Below, one piece after another: positions 54,053 through 63,780 of a stretch of DNA of 64,000 nucleotides. The first letter of the stretch is position 1; each line of letters begins with the position of its first letter. The DNA comes from an uncultured Chlorobiaceae bacterium (lineage in GTDB: Bacteria > Bacteroidota > Chlorobiia > Chlorobiales > Chlorobiaceae), in contig CAIMPI010000046.1 in NCBI GenBank assembly GCA_903843305.1, forward strand, positions 54,769 through 118,768, written 5' to 3'. The position numbers and the translations under genes are program-made. A model generated the notes under the pieces. It was not told where the DNA came from. It ran no database searches and saw nothing but the letters and a program-made list of their open reading frames with translations.

Positions 54053-54124
54053 TTTGCAGTACTTTGGTGTTAGGAACATGGGATTATGGGTATGTTCCGA
54101 ATATAACGTTAATTTTTTTAGCTC

Positions 54125-54715
54125 ATGCGTAAACTTCAGGTAGATATTCTCGGACTTTCCACAAGTCCTCATACCAACGGTGCCTATGCAATTATTCTTT
54201 ATGAGTTGGAGGGAAAACGAAAGTTACCGATTATTATCGGGGGTTTTGAAGCTCAGGCAATTGCCCTGAAACTTGAAAATATAAAACCGCCGAGGCCCTT
54301 TACTCACGACCTTTTCAAGAATATTGCCGATGCTTTTCATCTGCATGTCAATGAAATCATTATTGATGAACTGCACAATGAGACCTTTTATGCGAAGGTT
54401 ATCTGTGAGGTGAACGGTGAAGTGCATGAAATTGATGCACGCCCCAGTGATGCCATTGCCATTGCAGTGCGTTTTAATGCACCACTGTTTGTTACTGAGG
54501 AGATTATGAATGAGGCAGGTATAAAGGAGGAACAGAAAGAGGAGGTCGATGAGGAGACGCCTGTGGAAGCCGAGCGGACAGGTACTGCTAAACTAACTCC
54601 TGATGCCCAGCTTATTCAACTTCAGTCTGATCTCAATGATGCGATAAGCAACGAAAACTATGAGGAGGCAGCAAGGCTGCGGGATGAAATATCCCGGATG
54701 AAAAGGAGTTCATGA
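54125..54715 (+). CDS. Bifunctional nuclease family protein with UvrB/UvrC motif
   Basis: A 196-residue protein. Residues 1-135 match the BFN/DUF151 family: a short N-terminal strand, L-P-I-I-I-G-G-F-E-A near residue 34, R-P-F-T-H-D-L near 60, and A-R-P-S-D-A-I-A-I-A near 104. An acidic linker leads to a C-terminal UvrB/UvrC-type helical hairpin (residues 160-193, N-E-N-Y-E-E-A-A-R-L-R-D-E-I). Family members have reported RNase/DNase activity; the UvrBC motif suggests protein contact. It is a single gene facing bamA. Confidence 0.85.
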   Translation: MRKLQVDILGLSTSPHTNGAYAIILYELEGKRKLPIIIGGFEAQAIALKLENIKPPRPFTHDLFKNIADAFHLHVNEIIIDELHNETFYAKVICEVNGEVHEIDARPSDAIAIAVRFNAPLFVTEEIMNEAGIKEEQKEEVDEETPVEAERTGTAKLTPDAQLIQLQSDLNDAISNENYEEAARLRDEISRMKRSS

Positions 54716-54718
54716 GCA

Positions 54719-54741
54719 GAGGCATCTTATCGAGATGCCTC
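54719..54741. terminator. Hairpin between convergent genes
   Basis: A nine-base-pair perfect stem GAGGCATCT/AGATGCCTC with loop TATCG sits 4 bases past the nuclease stop and 20 bases short of the bamA stop. There is no T run on either side, so it may be a bidirectional transcript-end stabiliser more than a classical terminator. Confidence 0.5.
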
Positions 54742-54760
54742 CCCACTGCGTCTGTTTGAT

Positions 54761-57268
54761 TTATTCTGTTGTTGTGCCGAAACTAAACATAAAGCTCCAC
54801 CCTTGTTTTGTTTTTGTGGGAATGCTTTTTACGGCATCAAAGCCATAGCCGTAATCAAGTCCAATTTGTCCAATAATGGGCAGGTAGAGTCTGAGGCCAA
54901 GACCAGCAGATTTTTTCAGATCTGAAAAATTTACAGCATCCCTGTTTTCCCAGAGATCTCCAGCTTCAAGGAAGGTCAGGGCATAAATGCTCACTGATTG
55001 TGACATGGTAAGCGGGTAACGCAGTTCAGATGTAAATTTAGAGTAAATCTTTCCAGCATAAAGACTGGTGCTTGTTGTAGAACTGGCACCAAGCATTGAT
55101 CCGAGGCTTCGGTCGTCGTATCCTCTCAACGGAATGGTGGGTAGAGATGACATTCCGCTTCCACCCATATAGAAATACTCTGTGAAGGGTATATAGTCTT
55201 TGTCATTAAAGGTTGCAAGATAACCGTGCTGAGTCGAAACGTTCCATACGAGATTTCTCGTAATCGGGAAGTACCAGCTTGATGTCCCAACAAATTTGTA
55301 GAAATCCACGGTACCTGGCAGTGGGCCACCTGCAAGTTCTCCTGTAATGCTATTTTTGCTGCCCTTTCTTGGAAAAAGTGGGCTGTCGATGCTGTTTCGG
55401 GTAATAGTTTGAGTTATTGAAAATTCATCAGCTTTGCTAGGAGCGTTAGGATCGGTATAATTGATAAAACTCAGGAATCCTCCATTGCTATGCAGGTATT
55501 TTAGCTTCCAGTTGATCGAAAAGTAGTCGTCTGGCCATTTCAGGCGTCTTCCGATGGAAAGTGTTGTGCCGTATTGATCGATTACGGTCGGGTTGTCGAT
55601 GTTATCATTAGTATAGTCATAGGCACTATGAGTTTTGAAGGCTGAAAATCCTACTGCTGTTGGTCCACCGAATGCCCATGGTTCGGTAAAGTTGAGGCTG
55701 AGAGTTCTGTAGTTGTTGCTTCCGAATTGCCACTGAAATCCGAGTTGCTGCCCGTCTCCATGTGGCAAAGGGTTATAAGACTTGGGATCAAAAATATCAT
55801 GCAGAGAGAAGTTGTTGAAGGTTACACCTAGTGCGCCAGTAAATCCACTACCGCTATAGCCGACTGAAGCATTGAAGGTATCGGTCTGCTTTTCGGTGAC
55901 ATTATAGGTCAAATCAACGGTCTGGGTTTCCGGGTTTGGCTCAATATCAGGTGTAATCTGTTCCGGATCGAAATAGTTAAGCATGCTCAGCTCCCTGATG
56001 CTGCGCACAACGTTTTTACGGCTAAACATGTCACCCGGAACAGTGTAAAGCTCACGCCGGATCACATGGTCTTTCGTTTTGGTATTACCTTTGATATTGA
56101 TAGTGTTGAGCTGAAACTGTTCTCCTTCCCTTAGAGAAATAACCAGATCAATCATATCTGGTTTTATGACCTGTTCCTCAAGATTAGCCTTGAACGATAG
56201 GTAGCCGCGATCGAGGTAGATTGAGCTAATGTCAGAGTTATCCTGTGAAAAATTCAGCCGATCCTGAATCAGTTTTGAATTGTAGTCATCGCCTTTTTTG
56301 ATGCTGAACGTTTTATCAAGAATATCTGTAGTAGCAAACTCCTTGGTATTGCCTGACCATGTTATATTCCTGATATGATATTTCTGCCCCTCATCAACAT
56401 AAATATCAAGAAAAAGGCCTTTTTTGTCATTGGTATAACTAATCGAATCTCGCAAAACACGTGCGTCCCGATAGCCGTTGTTGCGGTAAAACTCAACGAG
56501 AAGATTTTTATCCTCACTGAATTTATCGAGATCAAGTTTTGGGGTTCCAAAGATTTTTCGCCACCAGGAATTTTGACTTGTTTCCTTGAAAACCCCTCTC
56601 AGTTTTTTCTGATTAAAAGCAGTATTGCCGTGAAAAGTTATCTTTTCAATCGCGACCTTTGATCCTTCGGAAATTGAAAAAAGAGCTTTTATGTGATTTT
56701 TACCTACTAACTGCTTATTGAATTCAACTTCAGCCGTCAAATAGCCTTTTGATGCGTAGAGTTTTTCGATTTTATTCGCAGCAGTGAGTAGTTCTTGTTC
56801 GTTGATTTTCTTGCCAGTTACAAGGGCGGCTGTTTTTTTTAGTTCATTACTGTCGAACTTCTTGTTTCCTTTAAAAGATACCTCGTCAAGCACAGACAGT
56901 TCGTTCACAATAAATTTCAGTGAAGCATTGTTTTGTCCGAGATCGTTTTTTTTAACAGTGATATTGCTGAAAAGCTGCAATTTCCAGAGGTATTGCAGTG
57001 CTCCAGAGAGTTCCGCTCCGGGGATTGCAATCCTTTGCATGGTTTTCAGGGGAAGACTGGCCATCAATTCCTGTTCGCTGAGCGATTCGAGGCCGATGAA
57101 GGAGATTGTTTTTATGGTATAAAGATCAAGTTTTGCCGTGTTTGAAGTTGTTTGTTCTATAGTACTGGACTGTTTAATCGGCAGATTTTTTGCTTCAACG
57201 TTTTTTGCTTCAACGTTGCAGGAGAGAGCAAACAGAACTAAGAGAGTCAGCTTTTGGGTTTGTTTCAT
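54761..57268 (-). CDS. bamA: Outer membrane assembly protein BamA (Omp85)
   Basis: An 835-residue precursor with an N-terminal signal (L-T-L-L-V-L-F-A-L, cleavage near V-E-A). Several POTRA repeats (about 45-430) precede a C-terminal 16-strand barrel with R-G-Y-D-D-R-S-L-G near residue 710, the conserved barrel-lumen R-G-[YF] motif, and a final aromatic strand F-M-F-S-F-G-T. BamA folds and inserts outer membrane proteins. The signal end carries a duplicated N-V-E-A-K. It lies 22 bases after uppS. Confidence 0.92.
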   Translation of the reverse strand: MKQTQKLTLLVLFALSCNVEAKNVEAKNLPIKQSSTIEQTTSNTAKLDLYTIKTISFIGLESLSEQELMASLPLKTMQRIAIPGAELSGALQYLWKLQLFSNITVKKNDLGQNNASLKFIVNELSVLDEVSFKGNKKFDSNELKKTAALVTGKKINEQELLTAANKIEKLYASKGYLTAEVEFNKQLVGKNHIKALFSISEGSKVAIEKITFHGNTAFNQKKLRGVFKETSQNSWWRKIFGTPKLDLDKFSEDKNLLVEFYRNNGYRDARVLRDSISYTNDKKGLFLDIYVDEGQKYHIRNITWSGNTKEFATTDILDKTFSIKKGDDYNSKLIQDRLNFSQDNSDISSIYLDRGYLSFKANLEEQVIKPDMIDLVISLREGEQFQLNTINIKGNTKTKDHVIRRELYTVPGDMFSRKNVVRSIRELSMLNYFDPEQITPDIEPNPETQTVDLTYNVTEKQTDTFNASVGYSGSGFTGALGVTFNNFSLHDIFDPKSYNPLPHGDGQQLGFQWQFGSNNYRTLSLNFTEPWAFGGPTAVGFSAFKTHSAYDYTNDNIDNPTVIDQYGTTLSIGRRLKWPDDYFSINWKLKYLHSNGGFLSFINYTDPNAPSKADEFSITQTITRNSIDSPLFPRKGSKNSITGELAGGPLPGTVDFYKFVGTSSWYFPITRNLVWNVSTQHGYLATFNDKDYIPFTEYFYMGGSGMSSLPTIPLRGYDDRSLGSMLGASSTTSTSLYAGKIYSKFTSELRYPLTMSQSVSIYALTFLEAGDLWENRDAVNFSDLKKSAGLGLRLYLPIIGQIGLDYGYGFDAVKSIPTKTKQGWSFMFSFGTTTE
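57187..57216 (-). repeat. 15-base perfect tandem duplication in bamA
   Basis: Two adjacent identical copies of a 15-base unit (57187-57201, 57202-57216) encode N-V-E-A-K twice at the end of the signal region. The reading frame is kept. Confidence 0.9.
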
Positions 57269-57290
57269 GAAATTTGAGGAATCAATCAGG

Positions 57291-58139
57291 TTAAAGCTTG
57301 TTTGCAGGAATATTATTTATCTGAATTTGTTCGCTTGTCTGTCCAAACCTTCGTTCCCTGCTTTGAAATTCCCTGATAGCATCATAAAGCTGTGAACGAC
57401 GAAAGTCAGGCCAATAAGTGTTTGTAAAATAAATTTCGGAATATGCGCTTTGCCAAAGTAAAAAATTACTAATTCTAAACTCTCCGCTTGTACGTATCAG
57501 AAGCTCTGGATCAGGTATCGATGCTGTAGATAAGTATGAGGCGATAAGTTGCTCATTGATTGATTCAGGATTGAGCAGACCAGCCTTGACATCAAAAGCA
57601 ATAGCCTTGCACGCTTGCATAATATCCCATTGGCCACTGTAACTGAGTGCAATGGTCAGTACAAGTTTATTGTTGTTTTTGGTGAGTTCCATAGTTTTCT
57701 TTAATACACCACTCACTTCTTTCGGCAACTGATTCATCTTTCCAATGACATTGAGACGGATATTATTGTCATGGAGTTTACGGGTTTCCCGGCCGATAAC
57801 CTTGATCAGAAGTTGCATCAACGCGGAGACCTCTTTTTCCGGCCTTTTCCAGTTTTCTGTGGAAAAGGTAAAAAGAGTAAGATACTTGATGCCAAGCTGG
57901 GCGCAAGATTCAACCACGTCTTTTACTGAAGCCACTCCAGCTACATGGCCATCAATTCTTGTTTTGCCCTTCAACCTTGCCCATCGACCGTTACCATCCA
58001 TTATGATGGCGATATGATTGGGAAGGTCACATGATGACTTCAGCTCTGTTTGTAACTGTTTATCTGCAAAGTCGGTATCAGCAGAAAACCAATTCGGTTG
58101 AAGCGTTGATGAAAAGTCTGTTATTTTAATGAATGACAT
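57291..58139 (-). CDS. uppS: Undecaprenyl (di-trans,poly-cis) diphosphate synthase
   Basis: A 282-residue cis-prenyltransferase. The catalytic aspartate is D48 in I-I-M-D-G-N-G-R-W-A. G-H-x-x-G follows, S-T-E-N-W-x-R-P lies near residue 108, A-L-S-Y-S-G near 178 and L-I-R-T-S-G-E-x-R near 228. It makes the lipid carrier for peptidoglycan and LPS sugars. The first 35 residues are extra compared with E. coli and have no alternative Met start nearer the core. It is the first gene of a uppS-bamA pair. Confidence 0.93.
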   Translation of the reverse strand: MSFIKITDFSSTLQPNWFSADTDFADKQLQTELKSSCDLPNHIAIIMDGNGRWARLKGKTRIDGHVAGVASVKDVVESCAQLGIKYLTLFTFSTENWKRPEKEVSALMQLLIKVIGRETRKLHDNNIRLNVIGKMNQLPKEVSGVLKKTMELTKNNNKLVLTIALSYSGQWDIMQACKAIAFDVKAGLLNPESINEQLIASYLSTASIPDPELLIRTSGEFRISNFLLWQSAYSEIYFTNTYWPDFRRSQLYDAIREFQSRERRFGQTSEQIQINNIPANKL

Positions 58140-58223
58140 TACCCCGGTTTACTTTTTATCACTTGATGTGTATTCATGCTATAATTCCCATGAATAATCT
58201 TCTGAATACTAAATTCACCCAAA

Positions 58224-58252
58224 TTGAATAATATGCAGTTATTTCTTATAAT
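58224..58252 (+). promoter_or_regulatory. Putative sigma-70-type promoter of gatA
   Basis: TTGAAT (58224-58229) and a perfect TATAAT (58247-58252) are 17 bases apart, about 107 bases before the gatA start, in the 219-base gap between the divergent uppS and gatA genes. Confidence 0.5.
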
Positions 58253-58358
58253 ACAAACTTTACATAGCGACGAAATGCGGTAAGTAGATCATCCTGTTTT
58301 TTAAAAGTCAGCAATATCATCCACAGTCACTGTTTTTTTAAAATCATTCACAATAGAC

Positions 58359-59786
58359 GTGCAATTAAGTAATTACGAAAATCTTCGCTCCAGGCTTATA
58401 GCGCATTCGATAACTTGTGAAGAGGTTGTGCGTTTTTATCTGGATCGTATAGATGATTACCTCGAGGATAATATCTATATAACGGTTTTTTCGGAAAAGG
58501 CATTGGAACGGGCTAGAAGTCTTGACCGAAAACTCAAAGAAGGAGGGCGTCTGGGAAAGTTGTTCGGTATGCCGATGGCAATCAAGGATAATATTGCAAT
58601 AAAAGGGGAGCGACTTACTTGTGCTTCGAAGATTCTTTATAATTACGAATGTGTCTTTGATGCTACCTCAGTAATTCGTCTTGAAGAGGAAGATGCTATT
58701 TTTCTGGGTAAAACGAACATGGATGAGTTTGCCATGGGGAGTTCGAATGAAAACTCGGCTTACGGCCATATTCCTAACCCTTTTGATAAAAAAAGAGTTC
58801 CTGGCGGTAGTTCGGGTGGCTCTGCTGCAGCCGTTGCCAATGGTCTTGCCATGGTGGCTCTCGGTTCCGATACTGGCGGTTCTGTCCGGCAGCCAGCAGG
58901 TTTCTGTGATATTGTTGGTTTGAAACCGACCTATGGAAGGATTTCGCGATATGGGCTGGTGGCCTTTGCCTCCTCATTTGATCAGATAGGGGTTCTTGCC
59001 CGCAATTGTGACGATGCTGCACTGGTACTTGAGGTTATAGCTGGCAAAGATAGACGGGATGCAACCTCTTCCTTCCATGTTGTGCCTGAGTACTCTTCGG
59101 AAATGGCGACTCTTTCTGTCGAGGGCTTGAAAATTGGTGTTCCTAAAGAGTATTTTCCCGAGAGTCTTAATGCGGATGTATCCCGAAGAGTAAAGGGTAA
59201 GCTTTTTGAACTCCGTGATCGGGGAGCTCAACTTGTAGATATAACACTACCTGATAGTGCTTATGCGATAGCTGCTTATTACATTCTCGTCACTGCTGAG
59301 GCGTCATCCAATCTTGCCCGTTTTGACGGTGCAAGGTACGGTTATCGCTCAGAAAATGCGGGAGATCTTGCTGCCATGTATGTCAATTCAAGAACTGAAG
59401 GATTTGGCAGGGAAGTCAAGCGCAGGATTATGCTAGGTACCTATGTTCTTTCTGCAGGATACTACGATACCTACTATAAAAAGGCTCAGCAGGTACGACG
59501 TGTGTTTCAGGAGCGTTACCAAGAAGCTCTTGAGAAAGTTGACGTTATTGCGGGTCCTACATCTCCATTTCCCCCTTTTGGTATTGGCGATAAAACTGGC
59601 AATCCTCTCGAAATGTATCTTGCCGATGTTTTCACTGTTCCTGCAAGTATCGTCGGTATGCCAGCTATCAGTGTGCCGCTCGGGTTTGACAGTTTGAATC
59701 TTCCTGTCGGAATGCATCTTATCTGTAATTTTTTTGAAGAGGGAAAGTTGCTTGGTATTGCGAAACGTATACAGGTACCGTTATAA
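58359..59786 (+). CDS. gatA: Asp-tRNA(Asn)/Glu-tRNA(Gln) amidotransferase subunit A
   Basis: A 475-residue amidase-signature enzyme with the Ser-cisSer-Lys triad. The lysine lies in M-A-I-K-D-N near residue 75, the cis-serine in P-G-G-S-S-G-G-S near 148, and the nucleophile in D-T-G-G-S-V-R near 174. It releases ammonia from glutamine for GatB to convert misacylated Glu-tRNA(Gln) or Asp-tRNA(Asn). It starts at GTG 58359. gatB and gatC are not in the window. Confidence 0.93.
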   Translation: MQLSNYENLRSRLIAHSITCEEVVRFYLDRIDDYLEDNIYITVFSEKALERARSLDRKLKEGGRLGKLFGMPMAIKDNIAIKGERLTCASKILYNYECVFDATSVIRLEEEDAIFLGKTNMDEFAMGSSNENSAYGHIPNPFDKKRVPGGSSGGSAAAVANGLAMVALGSDTGGSVRQPAGFCDIVGLKPTYGRISRYGLVAFASSFDQIGVLARNCDDAALVLEVIAGKDRRDATSSFHVVPEYSSEMATLSVEGLKIGVPKEYFPESLNADVSRRVKGKLFELRDRGAQLVDITLPDSAYAIAAYYILVTAEASSNLARFDGARYGYRSENAGDLAAMYVNSRTEGFGREVKRRIMLGTYVLSAGYYDTYYKKAQQVRRVFQERYQEALEKVDVIAGPTSPFPPFGIGDKTGNPLEMYLADVFTVPASIVGMPAISVPLGFDSLNLPVGMHLICNFFEEGKLLGIAKRIQVPL

Positions 59787-59830
59787 TTTTTGGTGGAGTA
59801 CTTAGCGTTAATCTATAATAAATCTGTACT

Positions 59831-60730
59831 ATGAGTGTATTAGTCAACAAGGATACCCGCCTGCTTGTGCAGGGGATAACCGGTGCGGAAGGTACCTTTC
59901 ATACCTCCCAGATTCTTGAATATGGAACCAATGTGGTGGCTGGGGTTACTCCTGGAAAAGGCGGGGTTTTGTATCATGGTAATGAAAAAGACAAGTTTTG
60001 TCGGCCTGTACCGGTGTTTAACACGGTACGTGAAGCGGTAGAGAAGGCAGAAGCCAACGTAACGGTTATTTTTGTCCCAGCTCCTTTTGCTGCCGATGCT
60101 ATTATGGAGGCTGCTGAAGCAGGACTGAAGGTGATTATCTGTATTACCGAAGGTATTCCTGTCAATGACATGATGAAAGCTTTTGCTTTTGTCAAGCAGA
60201 GAGGAGCTATTCTTATTGGGCCTAACTGTCCGGGTGTTATTACTCCTGGTGAAGCCAAAGTAGGCATCATGCCTGGTTTTATCCATAAAAAAGGCACTAT
60301 TGGCGTTGTTTCCCGTAGTGGTACTCTGACATACGAAGCGGTACACCAGCTTACCCAGGTTGGTCTTGGTCAGTCAACATGCATCGGTATAGGCGGTGAT
60401 CCGATTATTGGTACTCAGTTTATCGATGCTATCAAGCTCTTTGCCGCAGATGATGAGACAGAAGGGCTTGTAATGATTGGCGAAATAGGTGGAAGTGCAG
60501 AGGAAGAAGCGGCCTCATATATTCAGCAATATTTCAAAAAGCCTGTAATCGGATTTATTGCCGGTCGTACCGCGCCTCCCGGTCGAAGAATGGGTCATGC
60601 GGGCGCAATTGTTTCTGGAGGAAAAGGAACCGCAGAAGACAAGATAAGAGCAATGGAAGATGCTGGTATTCACGTTGTCGATAGCCCTGCTGACATCGGT
60701 GAAGCCATGGTCAAGGCTCTCGGCAGATAG
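59831..60730 (+). CDS. sucD: Succinyl-CoA synthetase alpha subunit
   Basis: A 299-residue alpha subunit. The CoA-binding N-terminal domain has [11 protein letters not shown] near residue 14 and T-P-G-K-G-G near 41. [10 protein letters not shown] lies near 136, and the active-site phosphohistidine lies in G-H-A-G-A-I-V near 255. It interconverts succinyl-CoA and succinate with nucleotide triphosphate, in the oxidative or reductive TCA cycle. sucC is not next to it. A strong terminator follows. Confidence 0.95.
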   Translation: MSVLVNKDTRLLVQGITGAEGTFHTSQILEYGTNVVAGVTPGKGGVLYHGNEKDKFCRPVPVFNTVREAVEKAEANVTVIFVPAPFAADAIMEAAEAGLKVIICITEGIPVNDMMKAFAFVKQRGAILIGPNCPGVITPGEAKVGIMPGFIHKKGTIGVVSRSGTLTYEAVHQLTQVGLGQSTCIGIGGDPIIGTQFIDAIKLFAADDETEGLVMIGEIGGSAEEEAASYIQQYFKKPVIGFIAGRTAPPGRRMGHAGAIVSGGKGTAEDKIRAMEDAGIHVVDSPADIGEAMVKALGR

Positions 60731-60742
60731 AGGAAAGGTGAT

Positions 60743-60780
60743 ATAGAGGACTTATATATTTTTGATAAGTCCTCTATTTT
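60743..60780 (+). terminator. Intrinsic terminator after sucD
   Basis: An 11-base-pair stem (AGAGGACTTAT at 60745-60755 with ATAAGTCCTCT at 60765-60775), extendable by A-T pairs, is followed by ATTTT. It lies 15 bases after sucD and just before the convergent kdsD end, so it may serve both strands. Confidence 0.85.
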
Positions 60781-60800
60781 CAGATGAATTGAAAAGCCTC

Positions 60801-61781
60801 TCAAAGTCCCAGCGTAATCAGGTCGTGAATATGTACTACTCCCACCGGATGCTGTTCACTGTCGCAGACCAGCAACTGCGTAATACGATAGGTTTCCAGA
60901 ATATCAAGACACTCCTTTGCCATGGTGTTGGGCGCCACAGTTTTGGGATTTGCTGTCATAACGGAGCCAGCACTGAGGTTCAGGAACTCCTTGCCGCTCT
61001 GAACCAGGCGGCGAAGGTCACCATCCGTAAATATACCTTTGAGGCCTCCTTCTTCATTAACTACAGCGCTTACGCCATATCGTTTTGAGGTCATCTCAAG
61101 GATAAGATCGGCAACCGAGGCATTTTCTGCTACGAGAGGAACAGCATTTTCCTTTGCCATAATATCAGTAACCTTTACAGTAAGCCGTCGTCCGAGTGAT
61201 CCTTTGGGGTGAGTCAATGCAAAATCTCTTTGTGTAAATTTTTTCTGTTGCATCAACGAAATTGCTAAGGCATCCCCCATGGCAAGCATTGCTGTTGTTG
61301 AAGTTGTAGGTGCAAGATCGTAGGGACAAGCCTCTTTTTCTATGCCAGTATCGAGTGTGATATCAGCATTCTGGGCAAGAAATGAGCGTTGATTACCGGT
61401 CATGGCAATAATTCTTGCTCCAATCTGTCGAAGTGCAGGAATGATAAAGTTCATCTCTTCTGTTGTACCGCTTTTCGATAGACACAGGACTATATCCTGA
61501 TGACCGACAATACCCAAGTCCCCATGAGCAGCATCTGCAGGGTGAAGGAAAAGGGCAGTAGTTCCTGTTGATGCCATGGTTGCAGCAATTTTCTGGCCAA
61601 TAATTCCTGATTTTCCCATGCCTGAAATGATAATTTTTCCTTTACATGATGCCATAAGCTTCACTGCATCTGAAAAACGCTCGTCAAGCCGTTCTGCGAT
61701 CATAAAAATGGCTTGAGCTTCCTGTTCAAGAATTATTTTTCCGGTCTCTTTAATGTTCCCGCTTTGGGTTGGTGTGCTCAT
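60801..61781 (-). CDS. kdsD: Arabinose-5-phosphate isomerase (KdsD/KpsF family)
   Basis: A 326-residue protein. An N-terminal SIS domain (about 30-185) has S-G-M-G-K-S-G near residue 53, H-P-A-D-A-A-H-G-D-L-G near 82 and S-K-S-G-T-T-E-E near 104. A pair of CBS domains follows (about 205-326, T-D-G-D-L-R-R near 257). It converts ribulose-5-P to arabinose-5-P, the first step to Kdo, the inner-core LPS sugar. It converges on sucD. Confidence 0.9.
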   Translation of the reverse strand: MSTPTQSGNIKETGKIILEQEAQAIFMIAERLDERFSDAVKLMASCKGKIIISGMGKSGIIGQKIAATMASTGTTALFLHPADAAHGDLGIVGHQDIVLCLSKSGTTEEMNFIIPALRQIGARIIAMTGNQRSFLAQNADITLDTGIEKEACPYDLAPTTSTTAMLAMGDALAISLMQQKKFTQRDFALTHPKGSLGRRLTVKVTDIMAKENAVPLVAENASVADLILEMTSKRYGVSAVVNEEGGLKGIFTDGDLRRLVQSGKEFLNLSAGSVMTANPKTVAPNTMAKECLDILETYRITQLLVCDSEQHPVGVVHIHDLITLGL

Positions 61782-61855
61782 ATTTTGGCAGAATAGATGC
61801 TTTAAGAAGAAAAGATGATGGATTGATGTTTTGATATACTGTAATATCGGCTAAA

Positions 61856-62245
61856 TTGAAGAAATATATTTTTCTTGCTAATCATAAAGCGTTCCTCATG
61901 AGTTGGCTCGTTCTTCTTGGGTTGTCCCTCTTGGTGTTTTCTCTGTTTGTTTTTCTGTTTGCCAAGTTTTTGGGTTATATGAAAAAAGAGCAGAATTTAG
62001 TCATCGAGTCATTCAAGGATACCCTTATAGACAAAGATAATCCTGTTGGACTGAACAAAAGTGAACTTGAAAAACTCAAGCAGCAACAGCAGGAAGCCCA
62101 GCGCCATCTGAATGATGTGATATCAAGGATTCCGGTTATTCAAAAGGATGGCAGATTTCAGATTGACGAGGAGGCCATACGTCAGCGAAGGGCAGCAGCT
62201 CAACGTGAGGATAGATCGGGAATGTTTAACAATGATATCGTGTAA
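61856..62245 (+). CDS. Small membrane/coiled-coil protein of unknown function
   Basis: A 129-residue protein that I do not recognise. One transmembrane helix (about residues 16-40, rich in Leu and Phe) is followed by a charged, Gln-rich likely coiled coil (residues 65-100, L-K-Q-Q-Q-Q-E) and a basic/acidic tail. It starts at TTG 61856, or at ATG 61898. It lies 20 bases ahead of the flippase gene and is probably co-transcribed with it, so an accessory role in envelope export is conceivable. Confidence 0.55.
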   Translation: MKKYIFLANHKAFLMSWLVLLGLSLLVFSLFVFLFAKFLGYMKKEQNLVIESFKDTLIDKDNPVGLNKSELEKLKQQQQEAQRHLNDVISRIPVIQKDGRFQIDEEAIRQRRAAAQREDRSGMFNNDIV

Positions 62246-62265
62246 GTTTTCTGATTTTTTCCTGC

Positions 62266-63780
62266 ATGTTTTCAAAGCTGAAGCTTCTTTTTAAAGATAC
62301 TGTTATTTACGGTTCGAGTACTATTCTTGCCCGTAGTCTTAATTATCTTCTTGTACCCCTCTATGCAAACAAGCTTTCCACGTTTGATAATGGAGTGCAA
62401 ACTATTATCTATGCCAATATTGCCCTCGCCAATGTGTTGTTTTCTTATGGTCTTGAGACTTCCTATCTCAAAGTGGCTTCAGATTCAATACATCATGATA
62501 GGGACGAAACGCAGCTTTTTTCAACAGCGTTTATCATTCTCTTTTTCACGTCGACGCTTTTTGCGATCATCATTGCCACTTTCGCTCCGCTTATTGCTCA
62601 ACTTATTGGATTATCTGCCGGAGATTTTCTTTTTGTCCGATATGCTGCTCTTATTTTATGGCTTGACACGCTTCTGGTTATTCCGTTTGCAGAACTGCGC
62701 CTTAAGAGAAAAGCAGTGCAGTTTGCTATTGCCCGAGTGTTCGGTGTGATTGCAGTTGTTGCAAGCGCGATTATTCTTATCGTTCCTTTTCATGTAGGAT
62801 TGCCGGGGGTCTTTATCGCAGAGGCATTTGGTTCGTTAGTCAGTCTTTTGCTGGTTATTCCTGTATTCCGTCAGTTCAGGATATTTTTTTCAATCGGGGA
62901 GTTACGTGAAATGCTTCGCATTGGCTTGCCATACGTCCCTACAGGGATTGCTGGGCTGCTGATTCATCTTATTGACCGGAATATATTAATCCGAATACCT
63001 CCGTCAGAGATTCAAAGGCTCTATGGACAAGGTTATCAACCCTCTGACATTGTAGGCATTTATGGACGAATTGCTGCTTTCGGAGTTGTGTTGCAGCTTT
63101 TTATTCAAGTATTTCGTTTCGCGTGGCAACCGTTTTTCCTGCAACAGGCTAAAGAGCCCGACGCAAAAAGGCTTTTCCAGCATGTGCTCAGCATTTCCAC
63201 CCTGTTTACCATGTTTCTGGCGCTAACAGCCACCTTTTTTGTTCCCGATATTGTTCGCTATCACTATGCAGCCAGTTTTTACCTGCTTCCTCCCCCTTAC
63301 TGGATAGGACTTTCAATTCTTCCATGGATTTTTTTGAGTTATGTTTTTGACATGATATCCACTAATCTTTCTGCAGGACTTCTTATTACTGGTAATACCC
63401 GGTATCTGCCTGTTGTCACCTTTGCAGGTGCTGCTGTGACGGCTCTTTTCTGCTGGTGGCTTATTCCCCTAAGTGGTATGGATGGCGCTGCTTATGCCAT
63501 CGTTGCCGGTACGGCAATCATGTGCCTTGTTATGGCATGGTATTCTCTTAAAGTTTTTCCTATCCAGCATGATTGGCTGAAGCTGTTTCTTTTGCTTGTG
63601 GCGGGTATCTTACTGGCCATATTGCAGTTTCATACAGCTCAGCTATTCCCTCATCCATTGGTGACTACATTTTTTAAAGCTGGAATGTTAACGCTTTACC
63701 TTGTGATTGCAGTAGTATTATTTCGTCAGGAAGCTATACTGATTGCCTTGAAAGTAGGTCATAAATTTAGCCGAAAATAG
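62266..63780 (+). CDS. Polysaccharide/lipid-linked oligosaccharide flippase (Wzx/MOP type)
   Basis: A 504-residue protein with about 12-14 hydrophobic helices. The N-terminus [17 protein letters not shown] is typical of MOP-superfamily polysaccharide flippases, as is R-Y-A-A-L-I-L-W near residue 125. It probably moves an undecaprenyl-linked glycan across the inner membrane. The many glycosyltransferases of the left half of the window could make its cargo, although it lies 40 kb away. Confidence 0.8.
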   Translation: MFSKLKLLFKDTVIYGSSTILARSLNYLLVPLYANKLSTFDNGVQTIIYANIALANVLFSYGLETSYLKVASDSIHHDRDETQLFSTAFIILFFTSTLFAIIIATFAPLIAQLIGLSAGDFLFVRYAALILWLDTLLVIPFAELRLKRKAVQFAIARVFGVIAVVASAIILIVPFHVGLPGVFIAEAFGSLVSLLLVIPVFRQFRIFFSIGELREMLRIGLPYVPTGIAGLLIHLIDRNILIRIPPSEIQRLYGQGYQPSDIVGIYGRIAAFGVVLQLFIQVFRFAWQPFFLQQAKEPDAKRLFQHVLSISTLFTMFLALTATFFVPDIVRYHYAASFYLLPPPYWIGLSILPWIFLSYVFDMISTNLSAGLLITGNTRYLPVVTFAGAAVTALFCWWLIPLSGMDGAAYAIVAGTAIMCLVMAWYSLKVFPIQHDWLKLFLLLVAGILLAILQFHTAQLFPHPLVTTFFKAGMLTLYLVIAVVLFRQEAILIALKVGHKFSRK

